A DNA stretch of 64,000 nucleotides, from positions 1 to 64,000 of the IMG/VR virus record IMGVR_UViG_3300013772_000003; one strand, given 5' to 3'. Shown here piece by piece: positions 27,647 to 36,301 of the stretch (positions are counted from its first letter, which is position 1; each line of letters begins with the position of its first letter). Made by a program: the position numbers and the translations under genes. The notes under the pieces are model-generated. The model was not told where the DNA came from and did no database searches. It saw nothing but the letters and a program-made list of their open reading frames with translations. Source of the stretch: a virus.

Positions 27647-29149
27647 TTAAGGTATACTGATTAATGCTGTTATTGCACTCGGAGGAGGACATGGATTAGG
27701 CAACGTTGTTACCACCGTAAGCGGACACGTTTGTACTCCATTATTTCCTACAACAAAAATTCTTATCTTATATGTAGTTCCTTTTGTTAAGCCACTGAAT
27801 GTACCCGATACCGTGGTTGGATTTAATTCAGGGAAAGTTTGACTTTGTAATAAAGTATTTCCTGTACTATCGTAAAGAGCTACCGTATATGTTTTAGTTC
27901 CCGAAATGTGTGGGAAAGAGAAGAACATTGAGGTTAAGCCTGCTATGAACGTTGTTGCAGGGCAATTCAAAGTACAAACAAAGATGTATTCCAAGCAAGA
28001 CTCACAAACTGTACCCAAAGTATTATCCTTAAGACATATATCTGAGGTAATGGTGAGATTATCCCCTACGTTCAACGGAGTTCCTCCTATACTAACTGTA
28101 AACCCTCCCGGATTATTCATGGTTGCCACAAGAGGAATTGTCACATTTATGTTATGTCCGGACTGATCCGCAATATTAAACACAGTTCCTGCAATACTAC
28201 ACTCCACTAAACCTTGGGGAATGGAACCGGTAAAGAACAAAATAAGATTATTAACCGTAGGCATTGTCGCCTGCACTTGAATAGATACCCCTTGACAAGG
28301 AGTAGCACAACAATTCAATTGAATGTTTGTAACAGCGCTGCGTAAATCAGAAACAGTCAACCAAAGGTTTGTAATAGCATCTCCCACATTATTAACAACT
28401 GTCCTCCATCCCGGAATAGAACCCATTGTTCCTCCTTGTGTCCCTAATGCAGGAAGCGTATTGAGTCCTGTAGGCTGTGTTGCAATTCCGTTAAATAAAT
28501 CAGAAGGTTGTCCCGTAGCGGCGCGTAGTTCACAGAACTGTTTTTCCAATGCCTGTAAAACAATATCAATGGTTGTTGGAGCTGCTCCTAAAACACAAAC
28601 AGGGGTAATGCTTGGAAGTGCGGGAGGAGTAGTTAAAATAGTAGCAACCGTCTTCTCAACAACACCTAAGCGTGCTCCTTGATTTTGCAAACTCTGTACA
28701 GTAAATCCTTGTTGGGATAAAAGCTCACAAAAAGTATTTCCAATAAGCGTTACATAGTCTGTAAGTTGGGAGGTAATAACCATATCCAACGTCTTGGGAT
28801 CTTGGTACTGAAAACAGGACGCTAAATTTACAACACAATCAGGACACCCTTTAGTTCCTCCTGTTGGACTTTCAATTCCTTCTAACGCACAAATCCTATC
28901 AATAAGTAATTGTAATAATTGTGTAAAATCTTCGGGAGCACAACGAGTAAGGTCAAAACACGATAAATCATACGAAGTTACGTCGAGCTCAGAAATTACG
29001 ATACAAAGTTTGCAAGCCAAATCATGCACATTCTTTGTAAGACAATCCCCTTTTTTGATTCCTACACAAGGAATAGACTCTCCCTCATAAATTACGCATT
29101 GCGAACTTTGGGATATGCAATTACTATCGTTGTAATTTGTAGGCTTCAT
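27647..29149 (-). CDS. Fibre/appendage protein (500 aa)
   Basis: N-terminal region (SQCVIYEGESIPCVGIKKGD, then helical LACKLCIVISEL) resembles the CVVYTGDTI...GIMKG segment of the 184 aa protein and may be a shared anchoring module. A central predicted coiled/fibrous part (residues ~130-280) is followed by beta-sandwich-like units; the last ~90 residues (SGTFSGLTKGTTYKIRIFVV) look like a fibronectin-type domain. Many Cys throughout. The start follows an ACTCCAC leader and a TAACTTTG box at 29166-29173. Confidence 0.8.
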   Translation of the reverse strand: MKPTNYNDSNCISQSSQCVIYEGESIPCVGIKKGDCLTKNVHDLACKLCIVISELDVTSYDLSCFDLTRCAPEDFTQLLQLLIDRICALEGIESPTGGTKGCPDCVVNLASCFQYQDPKTLDMVITSQLTDYVTLIGNTFCELLSQQGFTVQSLQNQGARLGVVEKTVATILTTPPALPSITPVCVLGAAPTTIDIVLQALEKQFCELRAATGQPSDLFNGIATQPTGLNTLPALGTQGGTMGSIPGWRTVVNNVGDAITNLWLTVSDLRSAVTNIQLNCCATPCQGVSIQVQATMPTVNNLILFFTGSIPQGLVECSIAGTVFNIADQSGHNINVTIPLVATMNNPGGFTVSIGGTPLNVGDNLTITSDICLKDNTLGTVCESCLEYIFVCTLNCPATTFIAGLTSMFFSFPHISGTKTYTVALYDSTGNTLLQSQTFPELNPTTVSGTFSGLTKGTTYKIRIFVVGNNGVQTCPLTVVTTLPNPCPPPSAITALISIP

Positions 29150-29165
29150 TTGTGGAGTATTGTTG

Positions 29166-29173
29166 CAAAGTTA
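29166..29173 (-). promoter_or_regulatory. -7 box TAACTTTG before the 500 aa fibre gene
   Basis: Matches TAnnTTTG on the minus strand, followed after 7 bases by the leader motif ACTCCAC (29152-29158) and the ATG at 29149. It overlaps the end of the preceding 707 aa gene. No clear -33 box. Confidence 0.45.
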
Positions 29174-31294
29174 TAATTTTCTTGGAGTAGTTATCCCGGA
29201 TGTTGAAGGATTGTTAAAAGTTATTACCGCTCCTTCCATCACCACCACATCTTCACAAGGAGTTACTAACGTTATTGTTGCTGTTATGTCTGTTGGTGTA
29301 GGACACGCTATTGGTGTTGGAGGTGTAGGAGGAGTTAGTACAGGACACGGTGTACAGCAAGTTATTGGCGGACACGTCCTACAAAGCGCCGGATCGTATA
29401 TCGCACGTAAATCAAGCAACTCTTTTTTAATTATCCACTTCTGTAAATCCTCTCCGCAGCACGTTGTTATTCCGTAACGACGTTTCTTCATCTTGTTGTA
29501 AACCTGTTCTGCAAATTCACAATTCACTTTCTCAGTGTATTCAGGAGAACATCCCGGCGTGTTATACCCCGGTTTTACTTTACGTTGTCTCAGTAATTCG
29601 GGTGCAGGGCAAACTAAAGGAGGATTACAAAGAGCGCAAGTACCAAAAGAAGTCATTACAACCACTGGTTCAGACCCGCGACAAGTGCCGGAAATGTTTA
29701 CTGTCCAGCACTGATTTACACAACCTTTAATTTGAATTACTTGTCCAACATATTGAGATAAGTCTGTATCTGTAATTATTGGATTTTCCTTTTCAGCGCA
29801 ATCACTAAGAACGTAGCATTTCTTAGCGCAAGTAGTACAATCAATAAACGATTTTGGATTAGTAATAGGTGTAGATTGCGTACATCCAGTAGCCGCACTG
29901 ACTTGCCAACATATTCCGGGGTATCCGTCAATCTGAACAGCTTGTCCTATATACGCCGTTAAAACGGTGTTTGTTGTTACTGTTTGCTTTTCGTCCGCAC
30001 AATTCGTAAGCTTGAAGCAGGGTAAGCAGGAAATGCAGGTATCCGAGGTACTTACATACGTTACCGGTACAGAGCCCGTACAATTTGGCGCACTCATCAC
30101 AGACCAACACCCTGCATAAGTTCCGGACAAGTTCACGGTCATACCTATGCTTGTAGATAAATTTGTACTTGTAATAATAATTGTGCCGGTAATACAATTG
30201 GTAAGCTTAAAACAAGGTGCGCACGTTTGGCAATTATCGAACGCTACAACATTAGATACCGTAATTGTAGTAGTACAGTCAGTAGCAGTGGTAACGGACC
30301 AACATCCCGGAAACTCTGCAATAGTTATAGCTTGTCCTGTACCTACGTAGGCAGATAAATCGGTACTAACAACGTGGGTTAAACTTTTATCAGCGCAATT
30401 GGTGATTAAAAAACAACAGTTGTATGGAATGCTTTCTATAATAGAACACATTAATTCCTGTCCGCAAGTATTTAACGCGTATCCAGAAGGGCAAGAATAT
30501 CCACTAAATTGCCCCGTTTGAAAAGTCTGCCCTATTTTATTTGTTGTTGTAAAAATAGTAACCGCACTTAGTTGAGCAGGAGTTGTGATCAAAGCAAGTT
30601 GAGAAGGAGTTGCATGATACACCTCCGCAGCAAATGAAGCAATCCGACCCTGATTAAGCCCCTCTAATGTAAGTATATTAATTCCTGCCTTTAGCGTTAT
30701 AGGAAATACATGCCAATAATTGAAGTTAAACGTAGGTGCGCCTACTCCGGGGACAGAAAAATCAAGCGCAACAATTAACTGCCCGTTAATGCTAAAACGC
30801 GTTTCGTTGTCCGCAGCCATCCCTATACAATAGGTGCCGGCAACAGGAACGTCTACACACGCAGAAAACCCGATCCATTCATTAATCGGACACTGATTTA
30901 AAGCATTAACTGTTCCTGTGGTGGTACAATCATATTCTGTTAAAGGCTGAGTAGTCCATATACCTGCATTATTAAGTCTTCCGTCTACTACAACAGCGTC
31001 TCCCCACAAAGGGTTTACAATATTGTTAGTCACTGCAAGCGTAACGGTTCCAGAAGCGTCTTGCAATGTAGTAGGAGCCGAGGCAACAGGACGAATAGGA
31101 AAGATTAATCCCGATATATCCTGATAAAAATTTGCACCATTCTGACCATAAACACTACTCTTATTACCAGTTCCAACATGGTATGTTATCCCGTTATTTG
31201 TAGCAGCAACACTTGTCGTCTTTATACAATTCAACCCACTCTGGTCAATTACATAACCTTTAGGACACGGACAAGTATTTAGAGAAGTAGCCAA
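29171..31294 (-). CDS. Large Cys-repeat fibre/adhesin protein with PA14-like domain (707 aa)
   Basis: Domain order: short Cys N-terminus (CPCPKGYVIDQSGLNC); a PA14/lectin-like beta domain around residues 60-230 (GTYCIGMAADNETRFSINGQ, TLKAGINILTLEGLNQG); then about four tandem ~62-residue repeats from ~295 to ~560, each starting C-x-LTNC or similar, containing S-x-YVGQ or equivalent, GCWxV and ending C-xx-C. A C-terminal helical basic part (VKPGYNTPGCSPEYTEKVNC, YNKMKKRRYGITTCCGEDLQ) and a Pro/Cys-rich tail follow. PA14 domains bind carbohydrate in other proteins, so receptor or surface adhesion is a reasonable guess. Flanked by two other Cys-rich genes. Confidence 0.8.
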   Translation of the reverse strand: MATSLNTCPCPKGYVIDQSGLNCIKTTSVAATNNGITYHVGTGNKSSVYGQNGANFYQDISGLIFPIRPVASAPTTLQDASGTVTLAVTNNIVNPLWGDAVVVDGRLNNAGIWTTQPLTEYDCTTTGTVNALNQCPINEWIGFSACVDVPVAGTYCIGMAADNETRFSINGQLIVALDFSVPGVGAPTFNFNYWHVFPITLKAGINILTLEGLNQGRIASFAAEVYHATPSQLALITTPAQLSAVTIFTTTNKIGQTFQTGQFSGYSCPSGYALNTCGQELMCSIIESIPYNCCFLITNCADKSLTHVVSTDLSAYVGTGQAITIAEFPGCWSVTTATDCTTTITVSNVVAFDNCQTCAPCFKLTNCITGTIIITSTNLSTSIGMTVNLSGTYAGCWSVMSAPNCTGSVPVTYVSTSDTCISCLPCFKLTNCADEKQTVTTNTVLTAYIGQAVQIDGYPGICWQVSAATGCTQSTPITNPKSFIDCTTCAKKCYVLSDCAEKENPIITDTDLSQYVGQVIQIKGCVNQCWTVNISGTCRGSEPVVVMTSFGTCALCNPPLVCPAPELLRQRKVKPGYNTPGCSPEYTEKVNCEFAEQVYNKMKKRRYGITTCCGEDLQKWIIKKELLDLRAIYDPALCRTCPPITCCTPCPVLTPPTPPTPIACPTPTDITATITLVTPCEDVVVMEGAVITFNNPSTSGITTPRKL

Positions 31295-31301
31295 TTTTTA
31301 T

Positions 31302-31496
31302 TTATCCGTAGTTATGTTGATAGGTTATTGATTGAATTTGTATTCCTACTGGAAAACTATTTACAGGAGATTGTACCGTGTTTTGTTGTATTACGCTTCC
31401 TTGTACGCACGCGGGACAAACCTTCACCCCTGATGAGTTAAGCCCCCATCCGCAGGGGCACCCCTTCTCTAAATTACAGCCACTGCAAATTGCCAT
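31302..31496 (-). CDS. Small Cys-rich appendage protein (64 aa)
   Basis: Six cysteines in the first 30 residues (CSGCNLEKGCPCGW, CPACVQG) resemble the N-terminal Cys module of the 707 aa protein (CPCPKGYVIDQSG); the rest is Val/Gln-rich. The ATG follows an ACCAAC leader. It ends 7 bases before the 707 aa gene and probably works with it. Confidence 0.7.
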   Translation of the reverse strand: MAICSGCNLEKGCPCGWGLNSSGVKVCPACVQGSVIQQNTVQSPVNSFPVGIQIQSITYQHNYG

Positions 31497-31528
31497 TGTA
31501 TGTTGATTTTTGTTGGTTTAATTTTATT

Positions 31529-32167
31529 TTAACTTCCTGTTGTTGCTATCCATTGACCTGTAATATTTAATCCACTTGCCACTTGAGTTAAAGTAATATC
31601 ATAGGAAGTATTTCTTATTGCTGAAATTAGCCCCGTCCAGCCGTTATTACCAATACTAAATCCTATTCCTACGTTTATACAATTTGAAATATCTACAAAT
31701 ACACTAAGCGGGTCAGTCCCATCGCAGTCCTGAGTTATACCATTACTAAATCCTCTTGAATAGAGCGTACCTCTATCTAAATTAAAGACCACTCCTTCCC
31801 ATGATTTTAATTTCTTTATTGTAGGAATAGTCAGCGTCCATGTTCCATCTAAATTATTTACAAGAGCGATCCCCGCAGCTACTTTATTAATTGTGGCTGC
31901 ACTTCCATCGGCGGATAAAGTAAATGTTCCTGATTCTACTGTGTCACCTCCCGAAGGTAAATTATTCACCTGAGTCTGCAACGCTGTTACTTGCGCCTGC
32001 ACCGGAGCTGTGATTTGAGATACTAAATCTATTTCATCAATAACCAATGCAGTGTATCCGCCACCTACCTGCGGGTTAGGACGCCCTAATATAAAGACAT
32101 CTCCTACCTCAACTGTTTTTGCAACTGCGCCAGCACTGTACAAAGCATTAAAATCTACTATGTTCAT
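31529..32167 (-). CDS. Short fibre-like protein (212 aa)
   Basis: N-terminal ~60 residues (NALYSAGAVAKTVEVGDVFI) are followed by a helical heptad segment (SQITAPVQAQVTALQTQVNN) that fits a trimeric coiled coil, then ~120 beta-rich residues (NNLDGTWTLTIPTIKKLKSW, NVGIGFSIGNNGWTGLISAI). This layout fits a small trimeric fibre or head decoration fibre. No family named. Located between the 185 aa protein gene and the Cys-rich island. Confidence 0.7.
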   Translation of the reverse strand: MNIVDFNALYSAGAVAKTVEVGDVFILGRPNPQVGGGYTALVIDEIDLVSQITAPVQAQVTALQTQVNNLPSGGDTVESGTFTLSADGSAATINKVAAGIALVNNLDGTWTLTIPTIKKLKSWEGVVFNLDRGTLYSRGFSNGITQDCDGTDPLSVFVDISNCINVGIGFSIGNNGWTGLISAIRNTSYDITLTQVASGLNITGQWIATTGS

Positions 32168-32179
32168 ATTTTATATTTT

Positions 32180-32737
32180 TTATCGTCTACACGAAGTTGT
32201 GCGACATCTTAATTTATCAAGTAATCTAAGCGCGTAAGCAAATAATTCCATTCCCTTCTTAGGCTCCAAACAAAACTCAACTTTTGCCTTAGCTGCTTTC
32301 AGAATACTTTCGATCTCGCGCAACTCTTCAAACTTCTCGTCTACTTTATCGCTCGGTTCGCAAGCACCTAAATCCAAATCACAATAAATACTTTGAATAA
32401 TGTTCAACGCTTTTGTAATTCTTAGATGGTTATACTCTACGTACACGTACTCATTCGGAGACACACTGTATTTCAGGATATATATTCCGTCAGGTAAATC
32501 AAAGTAGTCTGTTCCGCAGCGTTCCTTCTGTAATCCTAAATCGCAAGCTGTAAAATTATACATGAATCCCGGTTGTGGATTAGGTATCTCAATAGGAGTA
32601 GTAAACCCGGGCGTTGTAATAAGCAGGCGCACACAAGTAACCGGAGAATCCACGTTATAAGAACTTGAATCCGCCAAGCGAAGGATGCAGCCATTGAGCG
32701 TGTCTGGACATTCTAAGGAAAGTCTATGTTTTGCCAT
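32180..32737 (-). CDS. crAss-like conserved virion-block protein (185 aa)
   Basis: DLPDGIYILKYSVSPNEYVY, VEYNHLRITKAL and the C-terminal helix LKAAKAKVEFCLEPKKGMEL match a small protein I recognise from crAss-like structural regions; beta N-terminal domain followed by a helical C-terminus. It begins after a terminator (32751-32794) and an ACTCCAC leader at 32742-32748, so it probably starts a transcription unit. Precise function unknown. Confidence 0.75.
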   Translation of the reverse strand: MAKHRLSLECPDTLNGCILRLADSSSYNVDSPVTCVRLLITTPGFTTPIEIPNPQPGFMYNFTACDLGLQKERCGTDYFDLPDGIYILKYSVSPNEYVYVEYNHLRITKALNIIQSIYCDLDLGACEPSDKVDEKFEELREIESILKAAKAKVEFCLEPKKGMELFAYALRLLDKLRCRTTSCRR

Positions 32738-32750
32738 CTCGGTGGAGTAT

Positions 32751-32794
32751 AAATAAAAAGAGGAAGGGGCTTGAAAAAAACCTCTTCCCCTCTT
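32751..32794 (-). terminator. Rho-independent terminator after the 447 aa gene
   Basis: On the minus strand AGAGGGGAAG pairs with CTTCCTCTTT (two G-U pairs) around a T-rich loop, followed by TTTTTATTT. It lies 17 bases past the stop of the 447 aa gene. Confidence 0.65.
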
Positions 32795-32810
32795 TATATT
32801 TTAGTTAAGA

Positions 32811-34154
32811 TTAAGGAGCTAATGGAGTACAAGGTGTGCAAGCCTCTACTTCTAAAGTATTACATTCTCCTGCACAACCTGCTAACCAGTTTGCAACAAA
32901 CGTTTCAAACGATCCATTGATGAGACTTGTAATGATCTCTAAACGATACTGCTCTTCTTTTGGAGTTCTTACGTTGTCATGTGTTACAACATGGTGTATA
33001 AGCACATACTGATAGTAACGAGCTGTAGGGGATCTGCTGATTGCAGTTAACTCCTGATTACCTTGTGTAATCTCACGGATACGCAAATCAGAGTTAAACG
33101 GATTCTGACGATACTCTTCAGACATGATTAGATCACGTAACGCCTTCTCACCAGAGCCCATTGATTGTAAGCCCGGACACTCTGTATAAACACAAAGACC
33201 AGTAAATTCGCAAGGATCTCCTTCAAAATCTACTAACTCAGCATAAAATTTAAGTGGTTCGATCTCGTAATGATCTGTGTATTGGAAAGTACAATCAAGG
33301 AAGTTTGTAGAAACAAACGCACCTAAAATACGCATACCTGCATATTTACCTGCTAAGAAGCCCGGAGATACATACTTATCCCACTCACTTACTCCGCCGT
33401 TGGTTCCGGGAGCATACCATGCTGTACCGTTTTGATCGTAAACAATAGGAGACAAGAAATCCTTCATGTAAGGACTTGTTGTAATTTGACTTGCCCAAGA
33501 GATAAACACAAGAGTTGAATCAATAGCGGCAGGAACCGGACCTGTGCAACATGCAGCAGGAAAAGTCACTAATTGATATGCGTTGTGGTTAAGCGCACGC
33601 AATACCGGACCTCCTTTGATGTCGATACGTAAGCTGTAAGACTCTCCACAAAGGAAAGTAAAACAACACTTTGGATCAGTTGGTGATAATGTTTTTGTGT
33701 AATTGGTAGTACCAATGTGCATCACTTGTTGTTGTGGTGCACATGGATCTACGCGATAAAACTTCGTTACCTTATTAGGGTCGATCTTACGAGACTTTGG
33801 AGTCTCAGTAACACCTCCGTATGTAGGAGATAAAATATCATTTGTAAATACCGAAGCCGAAGCTAACAGTAAAGGACAGCAACCAAGACCAGAACCGCCT
33901 CCGGCTACTGATTTAAAAGTTGAAGCATCAAACATACCAAAAGTACCCGTACCAAACGTACCAAACGTAGATAAAGCGTTGTAGGGAGCAACCGAAGAGT
34001 TTCCGACTGCGGGGTTTCCGGGGGTTTGATTTAAAATTTGGGTTGATAAGCCTGCGGTGATTACGAAACCATTTGAGAGATTTGCGTTTGCATTACCTTT
34101 GGTTGTTTGCGTTCCTACGAATACCTTCGTGGGCGCGTGGTTAAAATAAGCCAT
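32811..34154 (-). CDS. crAss-like conserved virion protein (447 aa)
   Basis: N-terminal ~90 residues are low-complexity Gly/Thr/Phe (STFGTFGTGTFGMFDASTF), then an ordered body (KIDPNKVTKFYRVDPCAPQQ, CCFTFLCGESYSLRIDIKGG, VLRALNHNAYQLV, EYRQNPFNSDLRIREI) that resembles a structural protein conserved in crAss-like genomes between the connector and tail genes. It has its own promoter (34202-34234) and an ACTCCAC leader and is followed by a terminator, so it appears to be a monocistronic, probably highly expressed gene. Possible tail sheath-like or ring component; function not proven. Confidence 0.8.
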   Translation of the reverse strand: MAYFNHAPTKVFVGTQTTKGNANANLSNGFVITAGLSTQILNQTPGNPAVGNSSVAPYNALSTFGTFGTGTFGMFDASTFKSVAGGGSGLGCCPLLLASASVFTNDILSPTYGGVTETPKSRKIDPNKVTKFYRVDPCAPQQQVMHIGTTNYTKTLSPTDPKCCFTFLCGESYSLRIDIKGGPVLRALNHNAYQLVTFPAACCTGPVPAAIDSTLVFISWASQITTSPYMKDFLSPIVYDQNGTAWYAPGTNGGVSEWDKYVSPGFLAGKYAGMRILGAFVSTNFLDCTFQYTDHYEIEPLKFYAELVDFEGDPCEFTGLCVYTECPGLQSMGSGEKALRDLIMSEEYRQNPFNSDLRIREITQGNQELTAISRSPTARYYQYVLIHHVVTHDNVRTPKEEQYRLEIITSLINGSFETFVANWLAGCAGECNTLEVEACTPCTPLAP

Positions 34155-34201
34155 GTGGAGTGTTTTTAGTTTAGTTTTTCAAGTGACGTTCACTAATGCA
34201 G

Positions 34202-34234
34202 CAAAGATATATCAACAACTCTGATTCAATCAAA
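34202..34234 (-). promoter_or_regulatory. Promoter TTTG-N21-TATCTTTG for the 447 aa gene
   Basis: On the minus strand TTTG (34231-34234) is separated by 21 bases from TATCTTTG (34202-34209), matching the Bacteroidetes primary sigma consensus. The leader then contains ACTCCAC (34155-34161) directly before the ATG. Confidence 0.7.
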
Positions 34235-34248
34235 AAAGTTTTCAACAC

Positions 34249-34959
34249 CTAATTATTTTCATCTACTGTTTTTTGGTCACGTTGTATTTGAAGTAATGAT
34301 TCGATGTCCCCAGCGAGTTTCTTAGCGGTATCTACAATCATAAGTTCTATCATATCATCGTTAAACTCACTTGTTACGTCCACCGTTGGGGTAAGTCCCG
34401 TATAAGAATCTTTCACCCCTGCAATCTGAATATGTCGAGGCTGTTTGTAGTATGTGAGCGTAACGTCCTGTACATCGAACTTATTATCGGTATATATTTT
34501 AAACTTGTTGCTACCAAATGTTGCAAATGTTTCCGCCCATTCAAAAGAAGGTTGCTTGTTTACATCTCTCAGGAGAATATCTGGGTTTGCCTCTTCTCCA
34601 ATGTAAATTACTAATCTGCGCGGTTCAGGACAACATTCATTAATTGCGTTTGCGGAAATTCTTTTGAAGCGCAAGTAATCTGCGGGAAGTACTGCTGCTG
34701 TTTCAAAAAACTCCTGACGATTGTTCATAAGTAGTTTCGAAGTCGTAACCAAAAGCATCTGAAAATCATCAATACGTGATGTAGACTCCTCATCGCCCTC
34801 ACGCTTTATATTTAGACCGTGCAAATTTCGTCGGGTAAACAACGGCTGTACTGTATTGTAAGCATCCACTATTGTCCATGCAGGCAAATTAGTAAAATCA
34901 TTTGAATCTAATTTATTCAGCGCTACTTTAATTTTTAAAAGAATGGCGGCGTTTAACAT
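34249..34959 (-). CDS. Head-tail connector / tail-tubular adaptor protein (236 aa)
   Basis: A helical N-terminus (KIKVALNKLDSNDF) is followed by VLPADYLRFKRISANAIN, LTYYKQPRHIQIAGV, and a C-terminal EFNDDMIELMIVDTAKKLAG plus DIESLLQIQRDQ. This pattern (short beta core, YxKxPR segment, and a 'D/E-LIVD-A...AGD-E' helix) is typical of adaptor/tail-tubular proteins of short-tailed phages and crAss-like ring proteins. It would bind below the portal. It has its own -7 box at 34979-34986 and an ACTCCAT leader. Confidence 0.8.
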   Translation of the reverse strand: MLNAAILLKIKVALNKLDSNDFTNLPAWTIVDAYNTVQPLFTRRNLHGLNIKREGDEESTSRIDDFQMLLVTTSKLLMNNRQEFFETAAVLPADYLRFKRISANAINECCPEPRRLVIYIGEEANPDILLRDVNKQPSFEWAETFATFGSNKFKIYTDNKFDVQDVTLTYYKQPRHIQIAGVKDSYTGLTPTVDVTSEFNDDMIELMIVDTAKKLAGDIESLLQIQRDQKTVDENN

Positions 34960-34978
34960 GTTATGGAGTTTTAGTATA

Positions 34979-34986
34979 CAAAGATA
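34979..34986 (-). promoter_or_regulatory. -7 box TATCTTTG for the connector gene
   Basis: TAnnTTTG match on the minus strand; ACTCCAT (34963-34969) begins 9 bases downstream, then the ATG at 34959. It follows the terminator at 35002-35029 immediately. Confidence 0.6.
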
Positions 34987-35001
34987 AACACAAATTTACA
35001 T

Positions 35002-35029
35002 AAAAAAGAAATGCTCCGTTAAGAGCATT
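35002..35029 (-). terminator. Rho-independent terminator after the 40 aa gene
   Basis: Perfect 7-bp stem AATGCTC/GAGCATT with TTAACG loop, followed on the minus strand by TCTTTTTTA. Confidence 0.75.
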
Positions 35030-35056
35030 ATCTTTTGTTGAACCTCTTCACAGAGA

Positions 35057-35179
35057 TTATTTCTTTACTTTAGCAGGAGCGTTAGTGCTTTTTTTGTTTA
35101 CACCTTTAACTACTTTAGCTTTAGGATTACCACTTGACATACCACCAGTTGTTCCTGATTTTGCTTTTTTTGCTTTCAT
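35057..35179 (-). CDS. Tiny Lys-rich basic protein in the head block (40 aa)
   Basis: A short frame starting MKAKKAKSGTTGG and ending PAKVKK, with 13 lysines and no acidic residue. The ATG is preceded by the ACCAAC leader and A-rich sequence, and the stop is followed by a good terminator, both of which support a real gene. Placed between two structural genes, it may bind packaged DNA or neutralise charge; this is inference. Confidence 0.65.
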   Translation of the reverse strand: MKAKKAKSGTTGGMSSGNPKAKVVKGVNKKSTNAPAKVKK

Positions 35180-35209
35180 TTTGTTTTTGTTTTTATTTGT
35201 TGGTTTAAA

Positions 35210-36235
35210 TTATTTCTGCCACTCGAGTTCAACTGATTTTTGTACCGACTCTAACACTCTCTCGTTCATAGGACTGTTCAAGTATGCTACCACCTCTGCA
35301 ACGTTAGCACCGCATCTTGTGTGAGAATCTGCGTGCCAAATACCATCCGGTTTTGCTATCAGGAAATTGTATATACATGCGTCCTTAACGATTGCAATAA
35401 GCTTCAGGTCCTCGATTTTCATGTCGATAGTATCCAAAAACTTCTTAGCTGCATACTTCATGGTTTTCTCTTCGCCGCGACCATTGATATACGCATCCGC
35501 ATCTTCGTATAATGAATCAAGCGGTGTAGAAGGTTTGTATCCTACACAGTCAATTAATATATTCTTCAATACAAAACGCAATTTCTCCGCGTCGTTTTCA
35601 AACAACTTCTGCATCTGCTCAATCGCTTTGTTTTTAAGCTTGCTGAGAGTAACTTTATCAGAAACTGTTTTTTCAAAACGATCTAAGTACCATTTGAATT
35701 TGTTTGTTTTGCGAGCAACCTCATAAGAAGGAGCAACTGAATCATATCCGCCGGCTTCAAGCACACGAAGTTTAATCAGATCGTATGGGTTGTTTGCCGT
35801 GTCCAGCATGACCGCTTCGTTGGTCAGACGTAATTCGTTTTCGCGCTTACCCCAAAAAGTTTTATTCTGAGGATGCACCGTCTTTACCTTCGCCCAAAAC
35901 TCAGCAGGGTCTAACTCCGCATCTTTTGGAGACATTGGGTTTGAACCAATCATCTGTTCAAGATAAATTACGTCCTTGCGAATTTCTTTTATTTTCGCTT
36001 TACGTTCTTTTTCCTCCAAGCGCATTACTGCAGGAGAAAATTCGTCTAAGCCAGTGATGTACTTTAAACCACTTCCTGAATCAGAGCAAGTAATTTGCTC
36101 TCCGTGGGTGGTTCCTTCGTGAATAACAAGTCCATTTTTAGATAACCCAAGATCTCCCGGGTCTTCTACGATAAAAGGACGAATCGCTAATTTAGGTAAT
36201 GTTTTTGGTTTGGGTGCTTCTGCTACTGTACTCAT
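35210..36235 (-). CDS. Conserved head-block protein (341 aa)
   Basis: Start set at 36235 (MSTVAEAPKPKTLPKLA): it follows two ACCAAC leader copies, while the longer in-frame start at 36271 would lie inside a terminator hairpin. Features: Pro/Lys N-terminus, a charged helix (RLEEKERKAKIKEIRKDV), PAEFWAKVKTVHPQNKTFWG, and helical C-terminal half with KFKWYLDRFEKTVSDKVTL. No enzyme motif. Found between the head fibre and connector genes, so probably an auxiliary capsid or head-completion protein of the crAss-like type; tentative. Confidence 0.8.
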   Translation of the reverse strand: MSTVAEAPKPKTLPKLAIRPFIVEDPGDLGLSKNGLVIHEGTTHGEQITCSDSGSGLKYITGLDEFSPAVMRLEEKERKAKIKEIRKDVIYLEQMIGSNPMSPKDAELDPAEFWAKVKTVHPQNKTFWGKRENELRLTNEAVMLDTANNPYDLIKLRVLEAGGYDSVAPSYEVARKTNKFKWYLDRFEKTVSDKVTLSKLKNKAIEQMQKLFENDAEKLRFVLKNILIDCVGYKPSTPLDSLYEDADAYINGRGEEKTMKYAAKKFLDTIDMKIEDLKLIAIVKDACIYNFLIAKPDGIWHADSHTRCGANVAEVVAYLNSPMNERVLESVQKSVELEWQK

Positions 36236-36257
36236 ATTGTTGGTTATTTGTTGGTTT

Positions 36258-36292
36258 AAAAAAAATCCCACACCTTTTGTTGATATGGGATT
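36258..36292 (-). terminator. Rho-independent terminator after the head-fibre gene
   Basis: Stem AATCCCA/TGGGATT with a 15-base loop, followed on the minus strand by seven T. Starts 10 bases past the head-fibre stop codon. Confidence 0.75.
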
Positions 36293-36301
36293 ATAGAATC
36301 A

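Noticed and set aside
28323-28682. 119 aa plus-strand frame in the fibre island
   Set aside because: Antisense of the 500 aa appendage gene; arises from its Thr/Val/Gly-rich coding.
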